Source: Clostridia bacterium (GTDB lineage Bacteria; Bacillota; Clostridia; Oscillospirales; CAG-382). Taken from it: 9,640 nt of DNA. Both the position numbers and the translations under genes were made by a program. Position 1 is the stretch's first letter. Each line of letters starts with the position of its first letter. Shown here piece by piece: positions 1-6,723 of this stretch. The notes under the pieces are model-generated. The model did not search any database. It was not told where the DNA came from and saw only the letters and a list, made by a program, of their open reading frames with translations. The stretch is from positions 1 through 9,640 of the forward strand of contig JAFYOG010000018.1 in the NCBI GenBank assembly GCA_017560285.1, read 5' to 3'.

Positions 1-53
1 AAGCCGCGTTCATATAATGGTAGTGGTTTGTTCTGTTTTTTTACAAAAAAACC

Positions 54-82
54 TTGATTTTAGCATAGCATTGTATTATAAT
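54..82 (+). promoter_or_regulatory. Sigma-A-type promoter of the small membrane protein gene
   Basis: A -35 box TTGATT (54-59) is followed by a 17-base spacer and a perfect -10 box TATAAT (77-82). Transcription would start near position 89-90, about 22 bases before the ATG at 112. A 6-base inverted repeat, TTGATT (54-59) and AATCAA (85-90), brackets the core promoter. It could be an operator, but so short and AT-rich a match may be chance. Confidence 0.75.
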
Positions 83-111
83 TTAATCAAACTAATATTG
101 GAGGCTTTGCA

Positions 112-354
112 ATGGATATCATTAAAAAGATTTTCCCCTTCTCCTTCATAGAAAAGAAGGACGTTATCGCGCTCGTTATTAACTGTGTGCTTTACTTTGT
201 TGCATCTATCGTTATCGGCGCTGTTATCGGCTTGTTCGGCACTATTCCCGTGTTGGGCGTTATCTTCTCTATCATCGGCGGCTTGGTTGGTCTTTACGCG
301 CTTTGCGGTATCGTACTTTCCATCCTCGATTACTTGAAGGTTTTAAAAATCTAA
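112..354 (+). CDS. Small two-helix membrane protein of unknown function
   Basis: This 80-residue protein has no function I can name. It begins with a short basic amphipathic segment (residues 1-17, with lysines 5, 6, 15 and 16). Two hydrophobic segments follow, about 19-41 and 46-71, joined by a short turn containing G43 and P46, and rich in glycine and small residues (GAVIG, GGLVG). A short tail with K76 and K79 closes it. The expected form is a helical hairpin in the cytoplasmic membrane with both ends inside. The start is well supported: GGAGG (100-104) lies 7 bases before the ATG, and a promoter and a terminator frame the gene as a one-gene unit. I have an impression of similar short proteins in Clostridia but cannot name a family. 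It has no signal peptidase site, cysteine pair or charged helix face that would suggest a toxin, holin or transporter subunit. Confidence 0.85.
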   Translation: MDIIKKIFPFSFIEKKDVIALVINCVLYFVASIVIGAVIGLFGTIPVLGVIFSIIGGLVGLYALCGIVLSILDYLKVLKI

Positions 355-366
355 ATTAAAAACAGA

Positions 367-399
367 GAAAAACACCGCAAAAACGGTGTTTTTTCTTTT
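367..399 (+). terminator. Rho-independent terminator after the small membrane protein gene
   Basis: The stem AAACACCG (370-377) pairs perfectly with CGGTGTTT (384-391) around a 6-base loop (378-383), and a T-rich run reaches 399. Flanking A and T runs can lengthen the stem. On the reverse strand the same hairpin is also followed by a T run, so it could work in both directions. It sits 13 bases after the stop codon. Confidence 0.85.
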
Positions 400-454
400 C
401 AGACCGATGACAAACTCGTTTTTCTTCAAAAATAACTTCGTTTCTCGCAGTCTG

Positions 455-485
455 CTCGGGTTGACTGCTTTGCCGCCAACCCGAG
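455..485. other. Intergenic hairpin with a 9-bp perfect stem
   Basis: CTCGGGTTG (455-463) is the exact reverse complement of CAACCCGAG (477-485), with a 13-base loop (464-476). TCT (451-453) can extend the stem by pairing with AGA (486-488) across a one-base bulge at G454. It is GC-rich compared with its flanks and is not followed directly by a T run, so it is not a classic terminator by itself. It overlaps the left edge of the second terminator copy (484). It could be the core of a small dispersed repeat, an RNA-processing site or a protein-binding palindrome. Confidence 0.6.
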
Positions 486-487
486 AG

Positions 488-520
488 AAAAACACCGTAA
501 AAACGGCGTTTTTCTTTTTT
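488..520. terminator. Second, imperfect terminator-like hairpin before polA
   Basis: AACACCG (491-497) faces CGGCGTT (504-510) around a 6-base loop, followed by a T-rich run to 520. In + strand RNA one stem position is an A-C mismatch (494 against 507). In reverse-strand RNA the same position is a U-G wobble, and a U run also follows, so the hairpin is somewhat better on the reverse strand. It probably insulates polA from read-through but should be weaker than the first copy. Confidence 0.5.
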
Positions 521-539
521 CATTTTGCAGGGGTTTTTA

Positions 540-568
540 TTGACTTTGCGGTATTATAGTGGTACAAT
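540..568 (+). promoter_or_regulatory. Extended -10 promoter of polA
   Basis: A -35 box TTGACT (540-545), a 17-base spacer and a -10 box TACAAT (563-568) form a good sigma-A promoter. TG at 560-561, one base before the -10 box, makes it an extended -10 type. The start of transcription would fall near 575, leaving a leader of about 24 bases that carries the AAGGGG site at 585-590. This is the only clear promoter for the long gene run that follows. Confidence 0.75.
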
Positions 569-598
569 AATTATGATTAATTATAAGGGGTAAAAACC

Positions 599-3079
599 AT
601 GGGAAAAGCTTTAATTTTCGACGGAAACAGCATATTAAACCGTGCCTTTTACGGGGTGCGCCCTCTTACTGCCCCCGACGGTCTGCCCACCAACGCTCTT
701 TACGGCTTTGTGGGGATGATAAACAAGGCTTTTTCCCAAATAGGCGGCAGTGCAGATTACGCCGCCATTGCCTTTGACCTTAAAGAAAAAACCTTCCGCC
801 ACAAGGAATGCGATTTTTATAAAGCCACCCGCAAGCCCATGCCCGAGGAATTGGCGCTTCAGCTTCCCTTTGCAAAGGATATTGCCGCCGCGCTGGGGTT
901 AAAGGTTATTACGGTTATAGGCTATGAAGCAGACGATATTTTGGGCACCTTGTCGAATGAATTTTCGGATATGGGGCACCACACATTTATCGTTACCGGC
1001 GATAGGGACAGCTTTCAGCTTGTTAACGAAAACGTTACCGTTTTGCTTTGCTCTAACGACGATACCAAGGTTACCACCCCTGCGGAAATTAAAGAAAAAT
1101 ACGGCGTAGAGCCCAAAAAGCTTATAGATATTAAAGCCATTATGGGGGATAGCTCTGATAATATCCCCGGTGTACCCGGCATTGGCGAAAAGGGCGCAAT
1201 AAAGCTTATGGCAGAATACGGCAGCTTGGATAACATTTACGCCCACGCCGATGAAATTGCCGGTGCGGTGGGCAACAAGCTGCGGGAGGGCAAGGAAAGC
1301 GCATATATTTCACGTTTTCTTGCCGAAATTAAGCTTGACGTTCCCCTTGGCTGTGCCGTGGCAGACTGCGCTTATAACGGCAGTGATATACCCGCCCTGC
1401 GCGAGCTTTACGTTAGGTTTGGGTTTAAACAGTTTTTGGATAAGCTGGATGCTTCTGCCCCCACCCTTGCGGCAGAGGAAGAATTTTTGCCTATATCCCA
1501 CCTTGGCAATATATCCGACGAGGTTATTTATATACACACAAGCGAAGGCGTGCTTTATGCTTATGCAAAGGGCAAATGCTTTAAGGGCGATGCTTTGGAA
1601 TGCATTGCTCTTGCCGCAGAATGCAAAAAGGCGGTTTGCTGGTCGAGCAAAGAAATTTTGCACATAGCGCGCAAGGCGAACGTAAGCTTTAACGAGCTTG
1701 AGGATATTTCGCTTATGGCGTACGTTGTATCCCCTGCGGATAACGGTGTTTCATTTGGCAAGGTTGCCTTAGATAACCTTGGGGTTAACACAAGCGAGGT
1801 TATGGTTTCGCTTCTGCCCGAGCTTTTTGGCAAGCTAAACGTTAAGCTTACACCCACACTTTATAGCCTTTATAAGGTATGGGAATTGCCCTTGGCAGAG
1901 CTTTTGTGCAGAATGGAAGCCGACGGATTCCCCGTAGATAAGCAGGCATTAGACGCTTTTTCGGCAGAGCTTTCAAAAGCCATTGCCGAGGAAGAGCAGG
2001 CGATTTACGCATTGGCAGGCGAGCAGTTTAATATTAATTCCCCAAAACAGTTGGGTAACGTTTTGTTCGAAAAGCTTATGCTCCCCCATTACCGCAAAAC
2101 CAAAAGCGGTTATTCTACCGACAGAGAAACCCTTGAAAAGCTTGAACCCTACCACCCTATTATCGGCTTGATTTTGGAATACCGCGAGGATACCAAGCTA
2201 AAGAACACCTATTGCGACGGTATGGGCAAGCAGATTACCGATAAGGGCAGAATTCACACCACCTTTAAGCAGACCCAAACCCTTACCGGCAGGCTTTCTT
2301 CGGCAGAGCCGAATTTGCAGAACATTCCCGTTAGAAGCGATAAGGGCAGAGAATTACGCAAATTCTTTGTTGCAGAGGACGGACATATTTTAATAGATGC
2401 CGACTATTCACAAATAGAGCTGCGTGTTTTGGCACACGTTTCCGGCGACGAAACGCTTATAGAAGCCTTTAAGAACGGCGAGGATATTCACACCGTAACC
2501 GCAAGCCAGGTTTTTGGCGTTCCTGCCGACCAGGTAAGCGGCGAAATGCGCAAGCGGGCAAAGGCGGTTAACTTTGGTATTATTTACGGTATAGGCGATT
2601 ATTCTTTATCCCAAGACCTAAAAATACCCCGCAAGACCGCGGCGGCTTATATAGAAAATTATCTTGCAAAGTACCCCAAGGTACGGGATTATTTACAGCG
2701 CGCAAAGGATTTTGCAAGGGAAAACGGCTATGCGGAATCATTCTTTGGCAGAAGAAGATATATACCCGAGCTTTCGGCAAGCAACAAAATTACCCAAGCC
2801 TTTGGCGAACGGGTGGCTATGAATATGCCTATTCAGGGTGCGGCGGCAGACCTTATAAAGCTGGCAATGCTTAACACCGACAGAATGCTTAAGGAAGCAG
2901 GGCTTAAGGCAAAGCTTATTTTACAAATACACGACGAACTGATTATAGACAGCCCCATAGAGGAAGCCGACAGAGCAGAAGAAATTTTGCGTATTGCAAT
3001 GCAAGAGGTTGCCGACCTTAAGGTGCCCTTGGCAGTAGATATAGGCAGGGGCAAGAGCTGGTACGAAGCAAAGAACTGA
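599..3079 (+). CDS. polA: DNA polymerase I, 5'-3' exonuclease active type, proofreading domain degenerate
   Basis: This is the repair and Okazaki-fragment-processing polymerase: it fills gaps with dNTPs and removes RNA primers or flaps. Residues 1 to about 290 are the flap nuclease domain. Its acidic metal ligands are in place: D8, D60, E110, D112, D113, D135, D137, D184 and D187, plus the helix-hairpin-helix stretch at 188-204. Residues about 297-430 occupy the place of the 3'-5' exonuclease domain, but I see no DxE exo I motif and the region is short. Residues about 431-826 are the polymerase: motif A DYSQIELR (catalytic D602), motif B with R651, K655, F659 and Y663, and motif C HDE at 778-780. 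Phe659 is the usual bacterial residue at the sugar-selecting site. At 826 residues it is shorter than the roughly 870-930 common in the family, the loss lying in the middle domain. AAGGGG (585-590) is 8 bases before the ATG. Two in-frame stops (TGA TAA) end the gene. Confidence 0.98.
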   Translation: MGKALIFDGNSILNRAFYGVRPLTAPDGLPTNALYGFVGMINKAFSQIGGSADYAAIAFDLKEKTFRHKECDFYKATRKPMPEELALQLPFAKDIAAALGLKVITVIGYEADDILGTLSNEFSDMGHHTFIVTGDRDSFQLVNENVTVLLCSNDDTKVTTPAEIKEKYGVEPKKLIDIKAIMGDSSDNIPGVPGIGEKGAIKLMAEYGSLDNIYAHADEIAGAVGNKLREGKESAYISRFLAEIKLDVPLGCAVADCAYNGSDIPALRELYVRFGFKQFLDKLDASAPTLAAEEEFLPISHLGNISDEVIYIHTSEGVLYAYAKGKCFKGDALECIALAAECKKAVCWSSKEILHIARKANVSFNELEDISLMAYVVSPADNGVSFGKVALDNLGVNTSEVMVSLLPELFGKLNVKLTPTLYSLYKVWELPLAELLCRMEADGFPVDKQALDAFSAELSKAIAEEEQAIYALAGEQFNINSPKQLGNVLFEKLMLPHYRKTKSGYSTDRETLEKLEPYHPIIGLILEYREDTKLKNTYCDGMGKQITDKGRIHTTFKQTQTLTGRLSSAEPNLQNIPVRSDKGRELRKFFVAEDGHILIDADYSQIELRVLAHVSGDETLIEAFKNGEDIHTVTASQVFGVPADQVSGEMRKRAKAVNFGIIYGIGDYSLSQDLKIPRKTAAAYIENYLAKYPKVRDYLQRAKDFARENGYAESFFGRRRYIPELSASNKITQAFGERVAMNMPIQGAAADLIKLAMLNTDRMLKEAGLKAKLILQIHDELIIDSPIEEADRAEEILRIAMQEVADLKVPLAVDIGRGKSWYEAKN

Positions 3080-3096
3080 TAAATTACTATTATTAC

Positions 3097-3101
3097 AGAG
3101 G
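3097..3101 (+). promoter_or_regulatory. Ribosome binding site that sets the rsmI start
   Basis: AGAGG lies 6 bases before the ATG at 3108. An earlier in-frame ATG at 3102 directly abuts this site, too close to be initiated from it, so 3108 is the better start. Confidence 0.75.
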
Positions 3102-3107
3102 ATGCAA

Positions 3108-3938
3108 ATGGCAGGAATACTTTATATTGTGCCCACACCCATAGGAAATTTGGGGGATATTACCCAGCGTGCAAGAGAAACGCTTGCTACCGTAGATTTC
3201 GTTGCCGCAGAGGATACCCGCGTTGGGGGCAAGCTTTTGATGCTGTTGGATATTAAAAAGCCCTTGGTTAGCTACCACGAGCACAGCAACAAAAACGCTA
3301 TCGATGCCATTTGCCGCCGTATTCTTGACGGTGAAAGCTGTGCACTTATTACCGATGCAGGCACACCTGCCGTAAGCGACCCCGGCGAAAAGCTGGTTGC
3401 GGCGGCGGTAGAGCAATCTATACCCGTTTGCGCGTTGCCCGGCGCTTGCGCGGCGGTTACCGCTATTTCTGCATCGGGCTTAAGCAGCCGCAGATTTTGC
3501 TTTGAGGGCTTTCTGCCCGAAAACAACCGCGAAAGAAAAGAACGGTTAGAGGAATTAAAGCAGGAAAAGCGCACCTTTATTATTTACGTTTCGCCCCACG
3601 ATGCCGAAAATTATTTGCAGGAAATGGCAAGCTTTTTCGGTGAAAGACCCTGTGTGCTTATGAAAGAGCTTACAAAGGTGCACGAACGGCACTTTAGGGG
3701 CACCTTATCCCAAGTGGCAGAGAATTTTAAACAGCTTACCCCGCCCGAAAAGAAGGGCGAATACGTGCTTGTGTGCGAGGGCAACAGCCAAAGCGATATT
3801 TTTTGGCAGGATATGACGGTCGAACAGCACGTAGAGCATTATATTGCGTTGGGCTTAAGCAAAATGGATGCCTGCAAGCAGGTGGGCAGAGACCGCGGAA
3901 TAGGAAAAAGCGAGATTTATAAAGTAGTTAACCGATAA
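3108..3938 (+). CDS. rsmI: 16S rRNA (cytidine-1402-2'-O)-methyltransferase RsmI
   Basis: RsmI uses S-adenosylmethionine to methylate the 2'-O of C1402 in the decoding centre of 16S rRNA. Counting from the ATG at 3108, the protein has 276 residues, normal for the family. Signature stretches appear in order: VPTPIGNLGDIT near the N terminus, AEDTR, SYHEHS, ITDAGTPAVSDPG, PGACAAVTAISASG and FEGFLP. Together they form the tetrapyrrole-methylase fold with its SAM-binding loops. A C-terminal helical tail ending in a KSEIYK-type motif is also typical. The longer reading from 3102 adds only two residues (MQ) and places the start against the Shine-Dalgarno site. The gene begins 28 bases after polA with no terminator between, so it is probably co-transcribed. 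Its stop codon overlaps the ribosome site of the next gene. Confidence 0.97.
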   Translation: MAGILYIVPTPIGNLGDITQRARETLATVDFVAAEDTRVGGKLLMLLDIKKPLVSYHEHSNKNAIDAICRRILDGESCALITDAGTPAVSDPGEKLVAAAVEQSIPVCALPGACAAVTAISASGLSSRRFCFEGFLPENNRERKERLEELKQEKRTFIIYVSPHDAENYLQEMASFFGERPCVLMKELTKVHERHFRGTLSQVAENFKQLTPPEKKGEYVLVCEGNSQSDIFWQDMTVEQHVEHYIALGLSKMDACKQVGRDRGIGKSEIYKVVNR

Positions 3939-3950
3939 AGGACGGTATAT

Positions 3951-5357
3951 ATGAAGCTTGGCACAAAAACAATTATATTTATTTTGATTTTATGCCTTTG
4001 TTCCCCGTTTTTTAGCGTATTTGCCGCCGATAATGCGGTAAGCATTGTTGTTTCGGCTGTTGGCGATGCCCGCGTTGGGGAAGAAATTATTATAAAAATT
4101 ACAATAACCAAGCCTGCGGTAAATTTGGCGGGGTTGGAATTTACGCTTGATTACAACAAATCGGGCTTTTCGCCCACCGTTACCAAAAACACCGAGGAAA
4201 ATACCGAAATGGATTCGCTTATAAAAAAGCTACCTAACGGTTGGGAGCAGATGTGCTATCATTCCCAAAGCGAGGGCAGGTATTATTTTAGGTTTGCCAT
4301 GCCCGAAGGGGGCGGTTATCTTAACACTGCCGAAGGGATTGTTTTGGAAATTCCCTTTAAGGTTAATGCGGCAGGCGTTTTTGAATTTTCGGTATTAAGC
4401 GAGGAAATTGTTGCCATAGTCGGCGATGCAGACTTTAGTCTTCGGGTTGGCAAGGGGATGACGGTTTCGGTTGCGGCGGCAAGTGAAAAAGAAAAGTTTA
4501 GCATAGATTTGGGCGAAACCCAAGCGGTGCAGGAAAACGGGCTTTATTACCTTAACGCCACCGTTACAAACCTTGGCGATGCCGAGGGTATTATAGGGCT
4601 TGAATTTGCACTTGAATACGACAAAAACGTATTTAAACCCTATATAACCCAAAACGACAATAATCAAATGGACGTCTTTATGGCTTCGATGCCACAAAAT
4701 TCCTGGGAGCAGATGTGTACCCTTTATGAAGAAAGCGGTAAATACGTTTTGCGGTTTGCGGCGTTGCACGCAGAATCGCTTACACAATCGGAAATTTTAA
4801 AAAAGGGCGAAAGCATTAAATTGTCTATTCCCTTTTACGTTATCGGCACCGAGGGCGCTGTTACAAGCTTTAAGGTTAATTCTGCCACCGCCATAGGCAT
4901 TAACAACAAAAACGGCTTTATTATAGGTCTGGGCGACAGCAAGACGGTTTCGGTAGAAAAGAGTAATTCCCCTATTCCTGCAGGTTTATACGATATTAAA
5001 GATGGATATTTAACCTACGTTTACCCCGAAACCGATATAGGCGCATTTTTACAGCCCTTAAACGGTGTTTACCTTACAAAAGACGGCAAAAAGATAGAAA
5101 GCGGTACCGTATGCACGGGGCAAACCCTTACAAACGGTGGTGTTTTCTCGGTTATTGTGGTTGTTTTGGGTGATATGAACGGAAACGGCAAGATAGATGC
5201 CCGCGATTATCTTTTGGCAAAGCGAACCTATTTTGGCACCTATGAAGCCGACAAAGGAGCGCAGCTTGCCGCGGATATAAACGGCAACGGCAAGGTTGAT
5301 GCCCGCGATTATCTGCTTTTAAAACGCGCTTACTTTGGTACATATACACTTAAATAA
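3951..5357 (+). CDS. Secreted protein with two cohesin-like repeats and a C-terminal type I dockerin
   Basis: This 468-residue protein is exported: residues 1-25 form a signal peptide (K2, K6, hydrophobic core 8-21, V-F-A site, likely cut after A25). Two homologous beta-rich repeats follow, about 28-178 and 183-336. They share GLEF-L-Y (61-68 and 216-223), WEQMC (98-102 and 252-256) and an IPF strand (134-136 and 293-295). Their length and pattern resemble cohesins of the carbohydrate-binding-module-like fold; this is a pattern judgement. A linker-like beta module (about 345-405) precedes a dockerin with two calcium loops of the form DxNGNGKxDxRD (408-419 and 442-453), each followed by a helix with YLLxKR. 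Dockerins bind cohesins on scaffold or cell-surface proteins. No catalytic domain is visible, so a structural or adaptor role at the surface is likely. AAAGGA (3937-3942), overlapping the rsmI stop, sits 8 bases before the ATG, which ties the gene to the polA-rsmI run. Confidence 0.88.
   Translation: MKLGTKTIIFILILCLCSPFFSVFAADNAVSIVVSAVGDARVGEEIIIKITITKPAVNLAGLEFTLDYNKSGFSPTVTKNTEENTEMDSLIKKLPNGWEQMCYHSQSEGRYYFRFAMPEGGGYLNTAEGIVLEIPFKVNAAGVFEFSVLSEEIVAIVGDADFSLRVGKGMTVSVAAASEKEKFSIDLGETQAVQENGLYYLNATVTNLGDAEGIIGLEFALEYDKNVFKPYITQNDNNQMDVFMASMPQNSWEQMCTLYEESGKYVLRFAALHAESLTQSEILKKGESIKLSIPFYVIGTEGAVTSFKVNSATAIGINNKNGFIIGLGDSKTVSVEKSNSPIPAGLYDIKDGYLTYVYPETDIGAFLQPLNGVYLTKDGKKIESGTVCTGQTLTNGGVFSVIVVVLGDMNGNGKIDARDYLLAKRTYFGTYEADKGAQLAADINGNGKVDARDYLLLKRAYFGTYTLK
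4032..4958 (+). repeat. Tandem duplication encoding the two cohesin-like domains
   Basis: The two units run about 4032-4484 and 4497-4958. The closest DNA match is the 14-base word TGGGAGCAGATGTG at 4242-4255 and 4704-4717, 462 bases (154 codons) apart. Elsewhere the DNA has diverged while the protein pattern is kept, so the duplication is old and has been held by selection on structure. Confidence 0.75.
5172..5342 (+). repeat. Duplicated calcium-binding loop of the dockerin
   Basis: The two dockerin segments (about 5172-5240 and 5274-5342) share the identical word GATGCCCGCGATTATCT at 5196-5212 and 5298-5314, 102 bases (34 codons) apart. Each encodes a 12-residue loop with Asp or Asn at positions 1, 3, 5, 9 and 12, then a helix ending in YFGTY. 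The near two-fold symmetry is normal for type I dockerins and can allow two binding orientations. Confidence 0.85.
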
Positions 5358-5383
5358 AAGGATTTGATAAAAAGGATTTTGTT

Positions 5384-5845
5384 ATGAAAAAAATCTGTTT
5401 AATTCTTACCTGCTTTATTTTAATATTAACCCTTTGCGCTTGCAAAAGCGAGGATACCGCCGCATTTGAAAAAAGCGACGAATACGCCAAGCCCTTTTTA
5501 GAATCGTTGGTGGCAAAAAACAACGGTGATATGGCAAAATACATCCACCCCGATTATATGGCAGAGGCTATGCCTACCGATAAATTTTATTCCGATATGG
5601 CAGAAAAGCATTTCTTTAAGCCCAACAAAACCCTTACCGCCGTTACCGCAACGGGAAAAAGCTATATAAATAATACCGATATAGAGGGTACTCTTTTGGA
5701 ATGCGCCTACGTTATTTTTTATAACGAGCTTTATTACGACGTAAAAATTACGGTTTTGGATAACGAAAAGGGTTACGGAGTTATAAGCTTTGGTATGGAG
5801 CTTAATTTAGATACTGATCTTTATCTTCCCGAGGACGGTGAATAG
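5384..5845 (+). CDS. Small predicted lipoprotein of unknown function
   Basis: This 153-residue protein starts with a lipoprotein-type signal: K2 and K3, a hydrophobic core (4-17) and a lipobox L-C-A-C with the likely lipidated cysteine at residue 20. A cysteine at the -2 position is unusual, and C18 is an alternative although its preceding residues fit worse. The mature part (about 133 residues) opens with an acidic helical stretch, followed by helix-rich sequence to about residue 75 and then alternating strands (about 85-145). This order recalls small NTF2-like or DUF-type lipoproteins, but I see no diagnostic motif and assign no function. AAAGGA (5371-5376) is 7 bases before the ATG; a similar AAAAGGA lies at 5356-5362. 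The 26-base gap after the dockerin gene holds no terminator. The YitT-family gene begins two bases after its stop. Confidence 0.85.
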   Translation: MKKICLILTCFILILTLCACKSEDTAAFEKSDEYAKPFLESLVAKNNGDMAKYIHPDYMAEAMPTDKFYSDMAEKHFFKPNKTLTAVTATGKSYINNTDIEGTLLECAYVIFYNELYYDVKITVLDNEKGYGVISFGMELNLDTDLYLPEDGE

Positions 5846-5847
5846 AA

Positions 5848-6723
5848 TTGAAGTTAAAAAACAAAATTCCTGTTTCTGTAAGAAACTATATTCAGGTATT
5901 TTTAGGCTGTGTGGTTTTTGCGGCGGGTATAGGGCTGTTTTTGGCGCCCAATAACCTTGCCCCCGGCGGATGCTCGGGTATTGCCATAATTATAAGCCAT
6001 TTTATCGATATAATGCCCGTTGGTACCTGGGTAATCGTTATTAACGTGCCTATTATACTTTTGGGGCTTTGGAAGCTTGGGTTTAAGTTCCTTATACCCA
6101 CACTTATTGCTATCCCCTTAAGCTCGGTAGCCATAAACCTGTTTAGCCAATATATAGGGCAGGTAACCCAAAACGATCTTCTTGCCTGTGTGGCAGGGGG
6201 TGTTTTGGTTGCAACGGGTATCGGCTTGGTGTTCCGCGGCGGCGCAACCACCGGCGGTACCGATATTATAGTTAAGGTTTTGCGTACCAAATTTAAGCAT
6301 ATGTCCACCGGCAGTGCCTTCCTTTTTGTTGACGGCGCAATCTGCGTTACATCGGGTATTGTGTTCCAAAACGTAGAAAAGGCGCTTTTTGCAGGCATTG
6401 CACTTTGCGTGCAGATGTTTGTGCTAAACACCGTGCTTTACGGGTCGGACGAGGCAAGAATGGTTTATATTATAAGCAAGAACGACGATATTATTGCCGA
6501 ACGCTTATTGCACGATCTTGACGTTGGCGCAACCTATCTTTACGCCAAGGGCGCATATACCGATAAGGACAAAAAGGTTTTGATGTGCGTTATGCGAATG
6601 AGAGCCCTGCCCCAGGCAAGAGCCTTGGTTCGCAAAATCGACGAAGATGCATTTATGATCGTTACAAAGGCGACAAGCGTATTCGGCGAGGGCTTTAAGA
6701 GCCATTCCGAGGAAGATTTATGA
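5848..6723 (+). CDS. YitT-family membrane protein (DUF161 plus DUF2179), TTG start
   Basis: This 291-residue protein matches the YitT family. About six membrane-spanning stretches occupy residues 14-200 (near 14-33, 41-56, 58-77, 79-100, 111-130 and 155-195, the last probably two). Family landmarks are LAPNNLAPGGCSG (32-44) and the glycine-rich FRGGATTGGTD (129-139). A soluble alpha/beta domain (about 203-283, DUF2179 type) follows, containing VMRMRALPQARAL; in this family it is thought to face the cytoplasm. Transported substrate and role are unknown for most members. The TTG at 5848 is chosen because the next ATG would remove conserved helix 1. GAGGACGGTG (5831-5840) supplies a ribosome site inside the preceding gene, and the 2-base gap suggests translational coupling. 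Its stop overlaps the next ATG (ATGA, 6720-6723). Confidence 0.93.
   Translation: MKLKNKIPVSVRNYIQVFLGCVVFAAGIGLFLAPNNLAPGGCSGIAIIISHFIDIMPVGTWVIVINVPIILLGLWKLGFKFLIPTLIAIPLSSVAINLFSQYIGQVTQNDLLACVAGGVLVATGIGLVFRGGATTGGTDIIVKVLRTKFKHMSTGSAFLFVDGAICVTSGIVFQNVEKALFAGIALCVQMFVLNTVLYGSDEARMVYIISKNDDIIAERLLHDLDVGATYLYAKGAYTDKDKKVLMCVMRMRALPQARALVRKIDEDAFMIVTKATSVFGEGFKSHSEEDL

Larger units (their letters stand above)
364..513. repeat. Direct duplication of a terminator core, offset 120 bp
   Basis: Bases 364-393 and 484-513 align without gaps over 30 positions with two differences: 378 C versus 498 T in the loop, and 387 T versus 507 C in the stem. The 90 bases between the copies include a separate strong hairpin (455-485). 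The layout fits either a local tandem duplication that captured spacer DNA or a dispersed intergenic element ending in a terminator-like hairpin. This window cannot separate the two. Confidence 0.7.

Noticed and set aside
1..53. Left edge considered as a tRNA 3' end or an upstream terminator
   Set aside because: No T-loop or acceptor pairing could be found. The only pairing is a run of T with a run of A (35-42 with 45-52), too AT-rich to call a terminator.
552..557. TATTAT as the -10 box of polA
   Set aside because: It lies only 6 bases after TTGACT. TACAAT at 563-568 has a 17-base spacer and an upstream TG, so it fits better.
407..559. 50-residue open frame in the gap before polA, considered as a small gene
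   Set aside because: No Shine-Dalgarno site, composition follows hairpins and T runs, and it ends within the polA promoter. Kept only as a probe for a repeat family.
3102..3107. Earlier ATG for rsmI at 3102
   Set aside because: It abuts the AGAGG ribosome site, leaving no spacer. The ATG at 3108 has a 6-base spacing and gives the usual MAGILYIVPTPIGN beginning.
5892..6431. 179-residue reverse-strand frame opposite the YitT-family gene
   Set aside because: Antisense shadow of a conserved membrane protein, with no ribosome site or recognisable domain.
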